Origin: Larus michahellis
Taxonomy: Eukaryota > Chordata > Aves > Charadriiformes > Laridae
DNA: 64,000 nucleotides
Direction: 5' to 3'
Assembly: GCF_964199755.1 (NCBI RefSeq)
Contig: NC_133897.1
Span: 158,422,678-158,486,677, forward strand
In this document: piece by piece, positions 48,169-61,500 of the stretch
How the letters are laid out: each line of letters starts with the position of its first letter
Numbering within the stretch: the stretch's first letter is position 1
Translations under genes and position numbers: made by a program
The notes under the pieces: model-generated
What the model saw: only the letters and a program-made list of their open reading frames with translations
The model's database searches: none
What the model was told of the DNA's origin: nothing

Positions 48169-50969
48169 CGTGCAGGTTGCCCCGGGTTCGATGGTGAGGC
48201 TTGTGATGCTGATGACCCTACATTTTTGGGCTCAAGTATGGTAGACTTGCTCTACTGGGGCAGAAGCTTGTGTTTTTCTTAGCCAGCCTGCTGCCTCTGG
48301 CCCTGATCAAAGGCAGAGGTTTTAGAAGAAAAAAAAAAAAGTGGGTGAAAGTGAAATAGATGGCTAAAAAGTAGCCAGATCATATGAGCAGTTTTCTACC
48401 AAAACATTTCAAGCTCAGGTTGGCTTGTGCCCAAGTCATGCTGGCCCACTGGAGGGCTTGGTGGTGAGTTGGAGGTGGCAGATTTCAGCTAGCTTACGGC
48501 ATCTAAACAAATAAATCATTTTTTCTCACCGCCCCCCAGTATCTAAGTGTGTGGCCTTTGCTACTTGAGTGTCTCTTTTAAGCAGCTGAAAAGTTTTTCT
48601 AACTGAAATATGCTTCTACGCTGCAGTTGGGAGATAAATATAGCTGGTGAATTGAAAGAAGGCCATAGTATGTGTTATGTTGCCTTACCCAGTATTTTTA
48701 TTTTTTCTCTTTTTGTGGTGATTTCTGTGCTAACTCAAAATGGAAAACCTCCTGAAAGATGTTATTTTTCCCGTTGGATGAAATTTATGTGCCAGAACGC
48801 CGTTCACTGCCTTACTCTGCGACCAGCAAAGGATTAAACCTGCCCCCCTACCCCCCGTCTTCTTCATGCCCGTGCCGTGTGTTTGGAAAGCAGGCGTGTG
48901 CGCAGCTGAGCCAGCCCTAATAATAATAATAATTCGGGTTGAGAAGCGCAGAGCAGCCTGTGATTAGCAAAAATAATTATTGCGCAGTGTCTAAATTGAG
49001 AGGTGGTGGGTTTTTGGCCTGGCGAGAGGGACGCGCCGTACAGCTGCCGGGGGCGGGGGGGACACACAGTCGGCTCCTGTCACCCTGGGGACGTTCTCCC
49101 TGTAAAGTCGGGTGCAGGAACCGCACGGAGCAAAACACGCTTGTAAAATGGTGACTGCTTTTGAGTTTTTCCAGTAAATTCTGCTGATGAAAGAGCAGCC
49201 AGAAAACTTGTAAATAAGAGTTTTTACACTGTGCTCCGCTCCCCAGGGTAATTTTTTTTGTTTAAAGTTTGGACACGGTTGTTGGATGTGTTCTCTCTGC
49301 TTGCCAGGGGACCACACTTTTGACTAGCTGTTGGCTCTAGGACCTAAAAAATGGGCTAGGAAACTTTCCAAACCTTCCCTTTCACGGGTGCTGGTTCAGA
49401 TCCGGGTCAGCAGGACCGAGGGACGTCTCTATCGTAGGATGCTGCTCTGACACGCATAAAGCCAAGTTCGTAGGCTGACGGCTGATGACTCGTTGCCTTA
49501 AAATCTAATCAGCCCTGCTGCATAACAGCGAGCCGGGCGTTTTACACATGCTTTCCCCTCCGAGCTTCGTCAGCGAGGGCAGGGTTTCTCCCCGGCAGGC
49601 AGGTTGGGAGGTGGCACCGATGGCCGTCACCGGTGCAAGGCTTCGGGGCAGAGCTCATCCAGGGACCTGCACAGGCAGGCCTGGGATGAGGAGCTGTTGT
49701 AACTCATCCACCGCCCGCCCCCCCATCCCCCCTGGCAAAAAATAGGAGAGCTTGGGAAATGCTTCCTGCGGATGGTGCCGGGATGGGCATCCCCAGACCA
49801 GGGCTGTGGTCCTGCCCCCACCTGGGCTGCTGCCCAACCTACCTACCCTCCCCCTTTTTTGTCAGAATTTATCTGCATATAAATATTGTCCCAATAGAAA
49901 TAAGTCTTAAAAACAAATAGGTTTAAGCTAAAATCAATGCAGGGTACTCTTAGGGGTTTATGTCGGTTTAACGGAAGCCTTGTAGACTGTAGATCTCTTC
50001 CAGACTGCCTTAAGTATTTGCACAGACTCGCACATGTACGGCCCTGATTTTCCCCCATGATGCTTGCTACTGTCAGACAAATAATGATAATTTTTAAAAA
50101 GTGCCTTAATTAGGCTTGTTTTACTTGAGGCAAGCAGGTGAAGTGCATCCTTTGATCCTTTCCAACCTTTGATTTTTGTGATTTTGTGTTTTTTCTTTCC
50201 TATAGCTGTTTTTATTGACAGTAGTCAGAAGGATGTGTGCGTTTGTGCATGCATGTGCGTGTATGGAAACACATAGCACACATTCACACCCATGGACCTG
50301 CTCTTCTTCTGTATTATAAAATACATATATTTTTTTCCCCCTGTGTCAAAGACAACCGGTGTCGCCTGCACGCAGCTAAACAAGCCGTTGAGTTAATACC
50401 ACCATGTAAAGTTCAGGAAAGCCCGGTGAATATTTTTCTAATCAGAGGATATTCTGGTCCTCTTGATAATCAGCCCCCCATTGTAAACTCATTTTGAGTC
50501 ACAGGTTTAAATCTTTGTTCCAGTGGAAAAGATTTTTATGGGCAGCCCAAACAGGCATTAAATCCTGGTGTTTTGTTTTTTTTTTTTTAAGCAGGCTTGC
50601 TTAAAATAGTACAGATTCTGAATCGGAAGAGTGACTCCAAGGGAAAAGAGAAAATTGGAAACAATGCAAACCGTGGCCTGGTGGCACAAACCTTTTGTCC
50701 CACCCCAACCCCTGATAGAGGTTTGGCAGAGGCAGCAGGCTGGGTTTCCTCGCCGGGACACTGCGTGCCTGCGATGGCTCTGTGCAGTTGGGTTTTCATC
50801 TTCCCCGCTGGTCGTCACCACCCCTCCTCCCCCCCGGCCTTTTATTTTAGGGATGCCAGAAAATGACTTTGGAAGTCAAAACTATGCCAGTTGTATGCAG
50901 ATTTATTCCCCTGCTTCCCTCATCCCTCCTGTATTTGTAGGGAAAAGGCTTTTCTGGAAAATGTGCCGG
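48169..50969 (+). other. Gene-free part of inferred PVT1 intron
   Basis: No supported gene. The stretch 50148-50192 (GATCCTTTCCAACC, then TTTTTGTGATTTTGTG) faintly recalls a CR1 terminus but is too short to call. A short (AAT)n occurs near 48920-48932. Poly-T occurs at 50574-50588. Confidence 0.45.
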
Positions 50970-51496
50970 CATGGTGAGGCCACATCTGGAGTACTGTGCC
51001 CAGTTCTGCCCCCCTGTCCAGCTCAAGAAGGACAGGGAACTGCTGGAGAGAGTCCAGCGGAGGGCTACGAAGATGATCAAGGGAGTGGAGCAGCTCTTTT
51101 ACGAGGAAAGGCTGAGAGACCTGGGTCTGTTTAGCCTGGAGAAGAGAAGACTGAAGGGGGATCTCATCAATGCTGATCAATATCTAAAGGGCGGGTGTCA
51201 AGAGGATGGGGCCAGACTCTTCTCAGTGGTGCCCAGCGACTGGACAAGGGGCAACGGGCAAACTGGAACACAGGGAATTCCATGTCGACATGAAGGAAAA
51301 CTTCTTTACGGTGAGGGTAACGGCACTGGAACAGGCTGCCCAGAGAGGTTGTGGAATCTTCTTTTCTGGAGATATTCAGAACCCGCCTGGATGTGTTCCT
51401 GTGCAACCTGCTCTGGGTGACCCTGCTCTGGCAGGGGGTTGGACTAGATGATCTCCAGAGGTCCCTTCCAACCCGTACAGTTCTGGGATTATGAGA
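50970..51496 (+). mobile_element. CR1 LINE 3' fragment
   Basis: Plus strand, about 525 bp. Encodes [26 protein letters not shown] and [14 protein letters not shown] in one 149-codon frame (50971-51420) that goes out of phase past the middle of the ORF2 tail. It ends GGTTGGACTAGATGA, CTTCCAACC and TTCTGGGATTATGAG. 5'-truncated and inactive. Confidence 0.96.
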
Positions 51497-54400
51497 TTTT
51501 GGAAACATGGTGTCCTCATGATTTTAGGTTTTCACCTCTTTTTCCTTTCCCTTCTTCCGTCCCCAGATGGGTCCATAGCTCTCCCCACTGGTCCCACACA
51601 GCTCATCCATCACCTTTGTTTTCAGTGCCTGGGATTGCCGTGGCACCAGCGACCCTTGGGATTATGATTTTGTTAACAACGCAGCATCATGTCAAGGCAG
51701 TCCACACCTTGGGGAGGGTGTGACTCGTGTGCCAGTGAGGTGGCGGGTGGCCCAGAGGAGTCGGTACCCCGGTCAAGATGAGCTGGGAAACCTGTCCCGA
51801 TTTTCCAGTGTTAGAGAGGATGCTCCTGTATGCACGGTGGGTTTTGCAGGCAGCATTGCAGCACTGAATGAAGCTCAAGGCTCTTAAATCTCCCTTTTGC
51901 TCTTCATTCCTGAGAAATCCAGTATTGAAAGGCGGCATGCATCCTTTTCTCCTTCTCACGAGGCAGGTGATGGATGCGCTGCCTGCGGGGCAGCCCCTTC
52001 CTTGGCCTCCTGGGTCCTTGGTGGGAGCACCTTGTCCTGGCGGGTGGGAAGGGTTTTCCTCTTAACTGGCCCCTGGCTATCTCGGTGCACACCTCTGCTT
52101 GCCCGCACTGCTTTATTGCACAGGAACCGTGGTGTAAAGAGCTTTTACACCGCGCAGGGTCTGTGCACACTTGGATTTCCATTTCTTGGTCTCAGGTACT
52201 TCCTTCGTTCTCCTGACTCTGATACTGAAGCATCTTTCCAAATTAAAAGTGACCTTAATCTCTTCCTTAAAGCAGTCCCTGAGCAAGGAAGAGCGGTGAG
52301 GTTAGCATCTGGAGCCGACATATATATTATTGATGATGTCTTTAAATGATTCAGCAAATTTTCCTTGCATTATTTAAGGGAATTACGATATTCATCATTA
52401 CTTGGAAAGATGTCTGGGGGAATGGGTGATTCACACTCACAAATACCTTTTCTCCTCCTTTCATTCTTTGCCGCCTGTCTTCTCCCAGCTCCCGCTTGTC
52501 CTTTTGGAGCCAGCGTTTGTCCTTCTGTCAGCACCTCCTGCTGCCCCCCCACCTTGGTGTAGGTGACCCGTGGCTCTGTAAGGGTGACGTGTCTTTTCTT
52601 CTAGACACGTAACTGAACTTGCAGTGTCACCAGCACTTACATAAGGGACATGGTAATCCGGACCGGGAAATAAGGTTTAGAAACTCTTAAGTACTTTGAG
52701 AGCTCTTTCTAGCAAATGTTATTCGGATTAATGTTCTTTATTTTACGGTCAAGGATAACGGGAAGCATGAACAAGCCTGGCATTAGGCGTGCTCCTCTCC
52801 CCATGGTATGATGCAATATTGCAGCTGGGTTTTATTGCAAAATGAGACAACGTTGACTGGGAATTTGGTTGTGACAGGGTAGGCTTCCCCCTGCAGAAGA
52901 TGAGAGTCCCTCTGCACCAGTTAGTTTTACTGGATCCTTAAGTCATTAAAGCACATTTTTTTGCCATGCGGCAGAAACAGTATTTCCAGGGTGTGGTTTT
53001 AAACATGGAAATGTGTCTGTTATCTTACCTGCTGCCCTGCAGGACATCAGCATCCATTGGTGGAGCTTGGGTTGACCTCCGTGTAGTAGATTCAGTCTTT
53101 GAAGTTAGTCTTAAATCATTAATCTAAAAACTGTTTTTCAAGGAGGATATTATTTAGATGGAACCTTAATTGCTGATATTATTTTGGCTGAGTCTGGCCC
53201 TCAGAGGTGAGGGGGGCAGGAGGACCATGAGGTTCCTCCATGCTAGGCCAGGAGATATGAACCTCAGCTTCAAAGGGTTATGTGGAAAGGATGAAAACTG
53301 CACTTTGAGTCCTCTAGAGCATGCAGAAGAGAAATAGCCTTAAGTAAAATAATGAAGCTATACATAAGAGATTCTCCCCCTTCATTCTTCTTCCTGCCTT
53401 TACTGACGTTTGCTTCTGGCTTTCAGGCTCAAAAATCCCTCCTGCAGGAGCCTGGAAAAGGGTTAATGCTTTTGTAACCTCTCCCCGTACAGCTCTATAA
53501 GGGAAAACAGTTTCTTTGCTACTTCTTCACCCTGTTTTATCAGCGCCCTGCTTGCCCAGCCTCTCGTGCTGGAGAAGGTGAGGTGGTTCTCACCTGGCAT
53601 GTCAGGCTTCCTTGGGTGCCCTTATGTGGTCTTTCTGGGAAGAGTGGGGCAGCGAGAGCCGGGACCTCGCGGGTGTGTGGCAACTTGGGAACATAGTAAT
53701 CGTGGGAGTAGACCCGGAGGAAGGTCGTTTGGGTATTTCTGTGCTCCCTGTTTTGCAGCCCTCATCCTTTGGGCAAGGTGTTGAGCTCCAGGGCGCTGTG
53801 GTGGTATCAGGGGAAAGGAGGCCCCGCTCCCCAGCTTCTGCTGCCAATCGGTTCAAGTCCAAGAACATCAGGATTTATTGTTTTGTTTTTTTTTTATTCC
53901 ACCTAACCTCTCTACAGAGGCTCTGCTTAATGTCTTACCCTTGTTTGAAATGTGGAATTTATCTGCTGCTATTATTACCCCATTGCAAAGGGGCCACGAG
54001 ACTTTTTGTTTGGATCAGCCCAGCCCGAATCACTTTGTGCTCAGGGATGGGGCTGCCCAGGCCACATCCTCTGTAAAATAATGCCGTTCTCCTTATTCTA
54101 CAGCAGTCTGTCCTGCAGCTACGGCTCATTTTCCTATAAAAATGGTCCGTGGGGTGGGAGGCTGTGTGGGATGCCTCTGGAGGTCTCATTCCCTGCAGCA
54201 AGGAGTCCTTCATCACGAGCGATGCTGAAGGTGCAGAGGAGGCAGAGGATGGTCTCTCGAGCTAGAGACCTCATGCAGCCCCACCATCCTGCATCTGGAT
54301 TCCTTCCCAGCAAACTCTAACCCATCCTGGGGGGGCTAAACCGGCTCCTTTCCAGAAAGGCACCGCTGCTGCGTGGGGTGCTTTTTGTCACCTGCAAGTG

Positions 54401-55315
54401 ACTGCCACCTCTCTGAAGTTGTCCCCCGCTCCCGGTGTTCCCCTCCGCGCCTCCCGGGAAGCCGTTGTCCGCCAGCCATCCCTTGTGCCGGTGGATCGCA
54501 TCCCGTTTTATTGTCTCTTTTGGGCTGCGCCTGCGCTCGGGGCCATCACGCGGCTCCCACGGGGCCGTGCCGGCTTTGCCGGTGCTGAGATCCCCGCAGG
54601 CGCGTGGTCCTGGCGTGCAGCACTTGTGTCCCCCCCACCCCCCCAAACTCGTCCCCTGCTTTGGCGGGGAAAGACAGAAAAAAAACCAACCCTGAATTCT
54701 TCACTGCTGACTGCAAAGGGCGATTATTTAGTGGGATTTCGGGCAGAGGGAGCCCAAAACGGTGAGGCTGCTCTGAATCTGAGCTGTGAGGCTGCGCCGG
54801 ATGAATCACGGTGCGGGGGGGGAGGTGGTGGAAATTATCTCTGAGTCATAATCCCTAATACTACAGAGCGGATTTGCTTTGGTTTGTTGTTTTTTTTTTT
54901 GTTTTTTTTTTTTTGTGTTCCTGCGTGCTGACTAACGCGCATAGGAGCAGCAAGAGCCCTTTCTCTTCTGTTTCATCCACCAAGAATGCAGCCCTGTCTC
55001 CCCCCCTCCTCATCTCCACGGCTTACCAGAGCGTGGTGTGTGTCCCCCTGCCTCCCGCCCGAGCCCTGCTAACCCCCCTCCGGCCCCCCCGGATGCCAGC
55101 GGGGACGTGCCAGGGGAGAACCACATGCCGGCAGCTGTTTGTGCCGCTGTGGCTCTGCCACCGCCGGGCAGGGGGGGGACACCCTTGAAATACCCCGTCT
55201 TGCAACCAGCACCTGCTCTTTGAGCGCCTCAAAATGATTTATGAAGGGGGTTTAACAGGGTGACGGCCACCCTCACCCACAGCTCGGTGATATAAATACA
55301 CTGAAGTGAACTAGC
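51497..55315 (+). other. Gene-free part of inferred PVT1 intron
   Basis: No supported gene. A GC- and CpG-richer stretch at about 54420-54620 does not reach the density of the two promoter islands. T-rich tracts lie at 53886-53897 and 54890-54914. Open frames up to about 154 codons overlap on both strands and look like chance. Confidence 0.5.
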
Positions 55316-55524
55316 TGTGAGGGTGGTGAGACACTGGCCCAGGTTGCCCAGAGAAGCTGTGGATGCCCCATCCCTGGAGGTGTTCAAGGCCAGGCTGGAT
55401 GGGGCTTTGAGCAGCCTGGTCTAGTGGGAGGTGTCCCTGCCCATGGCAGGGGGTTGGAACTAGATGATCTTTAAGGTCCCTCCCAACCCAAACCATTCTG
55501 TGATTCTATTCTATCATTCTATGT
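55316..55524 (+). mobile_element. CR1 LINE 3' fragment
   Basis: Plus strand, about 205 bp, from GTGAGGGTGGTGAGACACTGG through GGATGGGGCTTTGAGCAGCC to CCCAACCCAAACC, with a tail of TTCTGTGATTCTATT. 5'-truncated, same type as the copy at 31483. Confidence 0.95.
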
Positions 55525-58500
55525 TCCTACAGCTACCCGAGCCTAAGACCCCGGGGAACTTAAAATCTGTGTATTTTTACAGGGTGTCTGATTTTTGGCA
55601 TTTTCTTCTGTCAGTCAGCTCTCATTGTGCCCTTACATTCCAGCTGCGTGGTGATTCCTGCCCTGTTAAATTCCTTTTGATTAGGTCCCTGTCCCCAAAA
55701 GACGCGCGTAATATCAATGCGCAGTTTAATAAAATATACCTGCCCCATGCCCTTTGCTTGCACCGCGGTGGGGCCAGGGGTGGAGTATCCAACCGAGTCC
55801 CTGGGACTGCCCCTGGTCACAGGGGCAGCAGTGTTAAAAGGCAGTGGACGTCCCCAAAGATGTGGTGGAGAGACCGCGGTGGCCACACGGGGTTGTGGTG
55901 GGTGGCAGAGCTGGTCCCCCCAGAAAGGGCAGATTCTACCTTGGGAGCCAAGTTTTGTCTGTCTTTGTCTTGTTATTCTAACTGTTCAGATTAATTTCCT
56001 GGATGAAGTAACTAAATGACATTACTTATGTGATATTACCAATATGGGCTGCTGGTTTAGACTCTGTTAGGCATTTAAGAAATATTTTTAGCATTTTCCT
56101 TTGCTGAAAGCGTGCAGAATGGAAAACTGAATGCATGGATGTACGCATGTACTTGCACGCACGGAGAAGAGCCGTGCGAGTGATTTAAATTTCAGTGAGC
56201 CGAGGGTTTTGTTGGGATATTAGACTGTTCTTTTTGCCTTACGATGTCCTTAATTAATTTTTCATTATTACAGGTATTAGTGATAGGATAATGTTTTTCT
56301 GATTTTCCTTCCCCGCTGCCTCCACAGAGCTATTTCTGAATCGATGGCATTTCGTCGGCATAACTACGTTGTTTGGGGCTGTGGATGTATTCTGAATTTT
56401 CTTTTAATTTTCTCTTCACCATTTTACCGGCTTCTGGTGCATCTTAAGTATGGGTCAAGCCAAGGCAAATGTGAGATGCCTTGGTTTCTTGTCTGTGGAG
56501 AGGAGCTATGTGCCTTGGGATGTGGGGATTGGGAATTTGCAAGTCTCTGGATATGGATTATTTTTTTTTCTTCTCTTGTGTGTATGAGATTTAAGGGGGA
56601 AAGGATAGCAAAAGGGTAATCTTCGGATAGTGAAGTGAAATTTGTATTTTTTAATTTTGCCTGTATGCAAAATCTTCACTGATTTGATATTTAATTCTTT
56701 ATTATTTTTTTAGCCACGTTACCTCTAGCGATGCAGATGATGGAGTGAGTGCTCTTCCTCTGCTTTGCTGCCCTGGAATGCAGACAGACCCTTTTCCCAG
56801 TTGAATCCAGCACCTTAACGTAGGATGGCTGCCGTGGCGTGACCTGTGATGCTGTGATGGTAGCAGCCCCTGGCAGAGGAGCAGGCAGGGAGGGGGGGTA
56901 ATGTTTTAAATAAATATCCATCCATCTGAGCCTGGCCAAGGCTCTGAAGTGAGAAGTGGATTCCCTCTGCAAAGATCCCCTCCCCTTACAGCAAACCTAA
57001 ATAAAATGGAGATACTAATTAAATTTCATGCATTCCTGGCATGTAGAAAAGGCTCAGAACGAGTGCATTAAAGCAGGTGACACGATCCCGGCAGCTTTAC
57101 TGGCGGGAAATGCCTTACTGCTGCGAGGCTTTGATAGAATGAGGGCAAACTTGTATGCGATGCCGATGATGCTTCCTCTTCGCTTTGTGTTTGCATAATT
57201 CCCCGGGCTTTGACGGGGCTCCTCGCTTGCAAATGGTTGTCCAAACGTGAAGTAATCCTTGGCAGCTCGGGGCTATCGGTGGCTGTAGTTTCTTGTCTTG
57301 AAGGGTGGGGAGGCTTTGCGCTAGATGAGGTTTTGCTGAAGGTGAAGCTCCTCCAAGAGATTGGCAGCTACCTGCCAGTGCCTGGGACAACCCGGCCACG
57401 CACACAGGACCTGTCTAAACTCAGTTACTACTTTAATCTGGATTAAAAGTAAAACTCTTGGTTATTTCTGAGCAGCCGTAGTGTTTTTTGGGACGTATCC
57501 TGTGGTTTATTGTGCTGGGGTGGCGTCAGATTTGTCCCCAGCTGGTTGCCCCCACGCTTTATGGAGGCCGGAGAGCCTGTACTCAGGTTTTTCCCTGTTT
57601 TCCACCGTCAACGAGATCTAACTCAGGTAAAGCCTCTGCTGTGGTTGTGCCTACAAATGGTTGGGCTTTCCTGTTCGCTTGGCTGAGAGTTTGAGGGCAA
57701 ACCCGGGGTCCCAAGTTCAGTGCTCACCATGGAGCCCATGGGACCGCTCAGCAGATGTGCACGGAGAGACCTTCAGCCTCACAGGCAGGTGCAGTTGTCC
57801 TGGCTGGTACAAATCCACCATTCTCATGAAAACCATGCAGCTCCCGCATCAAACCTTACGTTAGAAGGCAGTGGAATACAAGAAATGAATCCATTCGCGT
57901 ATCCCGGTAGTTGTGTCGGAGCCACTGGGGATGTCCAGAAGGAAATGGTGTCACGCGTTGGCAAGGCAGCAGCCGCATTTACTGGCTTAACTGAGATTTG
58001 GTCACTGAAAATCTGCAGCTGAAAGGCTGAACAATGAGTCTTGGACTTAAAAGTAATTTTTATCTAAACATATGGATCTGAAAGCTGGAAACCTATCAAA
58101 GGTGCCGGCAAAGTATCTGAGTGCCTTTGAAAACAAATGTCTTGGAAGAACTCCAAGCAGTAATCTCCAAAGACATCCCAATAAAGTGGTGGAAGTATTA
58201 TTTGGGGGATAAGAAACCAGAGTGTCTGCTGGGAGGTGGGATGGAGGCACACACTGGGAGGTGGCAGGGACAACCCAGCTCTTAAAACGTAGTCAGATGG
58301 AGAAGATCATATGGGGTATCGTAGCATGCATGGGAAGAGCGTTCATTGATAGACAGGGGTGGTGGAGTCAGTGAAGTGCTGGCAAAGGGTTACAAAAATC
58401 AGGCAGAGCAAGCTCAGTTGAAAACTTTGTGAGTTCTTGTCTTGGAGGAGTGGTGTAATCCCTACGATATGTGGCACTCTCTGTCCTGGTGTGATTTTGT

Positions 58501-61500
58501 CCTTGCAAGTTTGGGCTTGATGTGTAATTCATGTTGGTCATACATAGACCAATGCTGAGAAGTGGTTCCCTGTGGTGTGGAAGCAGGTTCCTCCTGTCCT
58601 CATTGCTACACCTGTAAAATGGGGTAAATAATACTTCTTTTCTCTACAGTAGTCGTTGTCTGGGTTTCCAGAGCTTCCAGTTACATGTGCAGAATGAGTT
58701 CCCATCACAGGGCATGGTCGTGATATCTAGGTGGTAGAGGATAAGCAGCAGCCAATTAAGAAATGCTGCTAATGAGAGGAGGAACACAAGGATATGTAAC
58801 GCTGCTGGCGTCACGAGGGACTCTTCCTTACCCTCAAGAGCAGCCAAGAGGTATAATCTCATTAATAAACTTAGCAAGCTGCATCTTAAGACCGATTGGG
58901 CTGCCTGCCCCACTACTGCTGGAAGGCATCCAGAGTCAGGCATGGCCAGGGACCTTCTTACTGCAGCCTGAAGTCGTTCTGATACTCATTTGTTCTTATG
59001 CTAATGTTGTCCTGTAGCTTAAATCTGTCTTTCTGTGATGCAGACAGCAGTCTCATCCCCTCTGAGCCAGGCAGGTCCAACACAGGCAGCTCCCTCTGTC
59101 CTCTTGTCCAAGAGGGGCTCGCCATTCCCTGCCTGATCCTGGAAGCTTGCTCCTCTCATGGGCTCTGCTCAAATCCGTCTGTCCTGAATGTAAGCTCCCA
59201 GATGGGACACAGCATCTTGGAGACAGAGCATCCTGCTGTTACTGGTGTAGCAAACGTCTTCTTTAGTTCTACCAGAAATACTTTGCTCCCCAGCATTTGC
59301 CTTGCCACTGAAGCCCTGCTGCCCTTGGAAGTTCCTGGCTCTCTCCTCCTGGCCCTCAGCACCAGGTGGGGCTCTCGGTGGTAGGGGCGCGGTGTTGGTC
59401 ATCTTACTTTTGATGCCTTATGGTTGGAGAAACAGGGGGTTTGATCTCAGCCCACTGGCAGGGAGTGATGAAATTTCTGGTGGGACCAGCCTTAACTAAA
59501 ACCAACCTTCGCCCAACTCTGGCAGCAAGCCCCAAGCTCGGTGTCTTTGCAAAACCGCGTGCAGTACTTAGGAAGAGCATCAATGAAAGCTGCTTATTTT
59601 TCATGATTGGGTCTTCTTTACCAGGATTGCTTGGCAATATGGGGTGTAAAAGGTACTTGTAATATGATGGCATGTTTCTTTTTGGTTACAATTGTGGCAG
59701 TAATGACTAAGAAGATATAGTTGTAATTCTGTGATGGTTTTGTTCATAATAGAGTTGCTGTTGCTAAGATGGAATTTCTACTTCCAGTTCTCTGCAGACT
59801 TCAGGTGCTTCAGTTCTCAAAATGGAAAAGAATACTTAATGATTATCACTCAGGAAGTACAGTAACGATAGGCCCATCTTTTTAAATGGGGGTCACAGGA
59901 GCTGAAGTGAAACACCGAAGCTTTTAGACAGTGCCATGGTTCACCTGGCTTTCGAGAGGTCCTCCTGCGCCCTGTGGGTTCACCGCAACTCCAGCTGCTC
60001 ATGCAACGAAGGCAGGACAAGCCCCTGCTGTGGATGGATGAAGGTGCTTTTTGCAGCAGTGCAGTTTGCAGTAGACATGTACCGTACTGTAAATAAGGGT
60101 TTTGTCTCTGGGAGAGGTTTATCTGTCCAGTTGTACTTGGGGGGGGGTTGTAATTTGAGGTCCATCTGCCTGGCTGGCCCTTAGGAATGAACAGTCGGTG
60201 CAAAACAAACGCTGGCAGGGCCCTTGCTTTCCATGCTTCGTTTCATTTGTGTAAGGGAAGGGAAATAAAAGAGAAAAGCCAGCAAAACCAGAAGCAGACT
60301 TTCTGTTGCAGCTGTTTGAAACAATAAATGAACCACAATGTGATGTTGTGGTTGGTTGTTTTATTTTTCCCCTCGTTTTCTCATCCAGCTGTTATTATTT
60401 CTGAGTCTTGGCAGTGGGAAGGACCAATCTCAAGACATGCTGCCTTGCCTTGGTGACTCCTTGAAACCAGATGTACCCCCGTTTCCTGGAGCGCAGAACC
60501 TGCTCACGCTTGTGCTTCCCAGCGCGCTGGGTGGCTCTGCCTTCATGAAGGGTTATCGGTACCAGATGGTCATGGGGACTCATCACTGTAGAGCCGTACC
60601 TGAGCTACCAAATCAGGCAGTTGAGGTCAGGATGCTACCTAACCACAGTGACATGATACGCAAGGTTTTGAGTTGCAGGAGGTTCGGCAGGGGTGGCTGA
60701 AGCACTTGCATACCTACACCACTTCTGGAGTTTGTCTGGGGACACCTGGAGACCACCATGTGAAGCAGCTCAGGCAATGTCATGCCTCGTAACCTGGCAC
60801 GTTAAAGTCACCTGAAATGGGTTGCTGTTGGTGCTCTGGGATCTCCCTGTAGGGGGAAGGGTGAAGTGGACAGTGGTGGGTAGCAAATGCCTGAGCTGTC
60901 CTCACTTTGCCTCACCTGCGCTAGGGAGTCAGCACCCTCCTCTGCTGCCAGACATGAAGTTATACCCTGGTGAGATTCAGAATAGGTCCGATGGGGCAAA
61001 GACACAAGAAGAAAGCTATCTGAGATAAAGAATATATATCTTTGTACCCACGTGGAAATACACAGTTGGTTTCAGTAGTGACCCTGTGGTTAAATGGACC
61101 TCCAGGGGTTGTGGCAGGTGGTCGCCCAGCCATGCAACCGCTATGGTAGGTGTTGTCATCTGTCAGCTGTCTGCTCTCCTTCCTGGAGGCTGCCACACTT
61201 GCCATGGGTGGCAGAAGGTGAACCGTGTCAGCTCCTCAGCTGCTACCAGTCGCAGCTGAGAAATGAGTTTAAACTGTTGATTTAATTAAGCTGGAGAATG
61301 AAGCAAGTCATTTGTGCATGCCGGTGGTGGGTGCCGACTGGGAGTGTCCTCTCACGCCTGCCAGCTGCGTGGGTCTGCTCTCCAAAACATCTGAGGTTGG
61401 AGACCAGACGCTGAGCAAGAGTGGTGGTTGATTTTGATCCTGTCTGGTGATTCCTGTGTTTAAAAACCTATGTTTAAAAACCATCCCTTTCACCGGAAGG

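Noticed and set aside
50148..50192. CR1-like terminus (CTTTCCAACC, TTTTGTGATTTTGTG)
   Set aside because: Only a few CR1-like words in T-rich DNA; too short and diverged to call.
50971..51420. 149-codon open frame as a host gene
   Set aside because: CR1 ORF2-derived, with a frame break in the middle.
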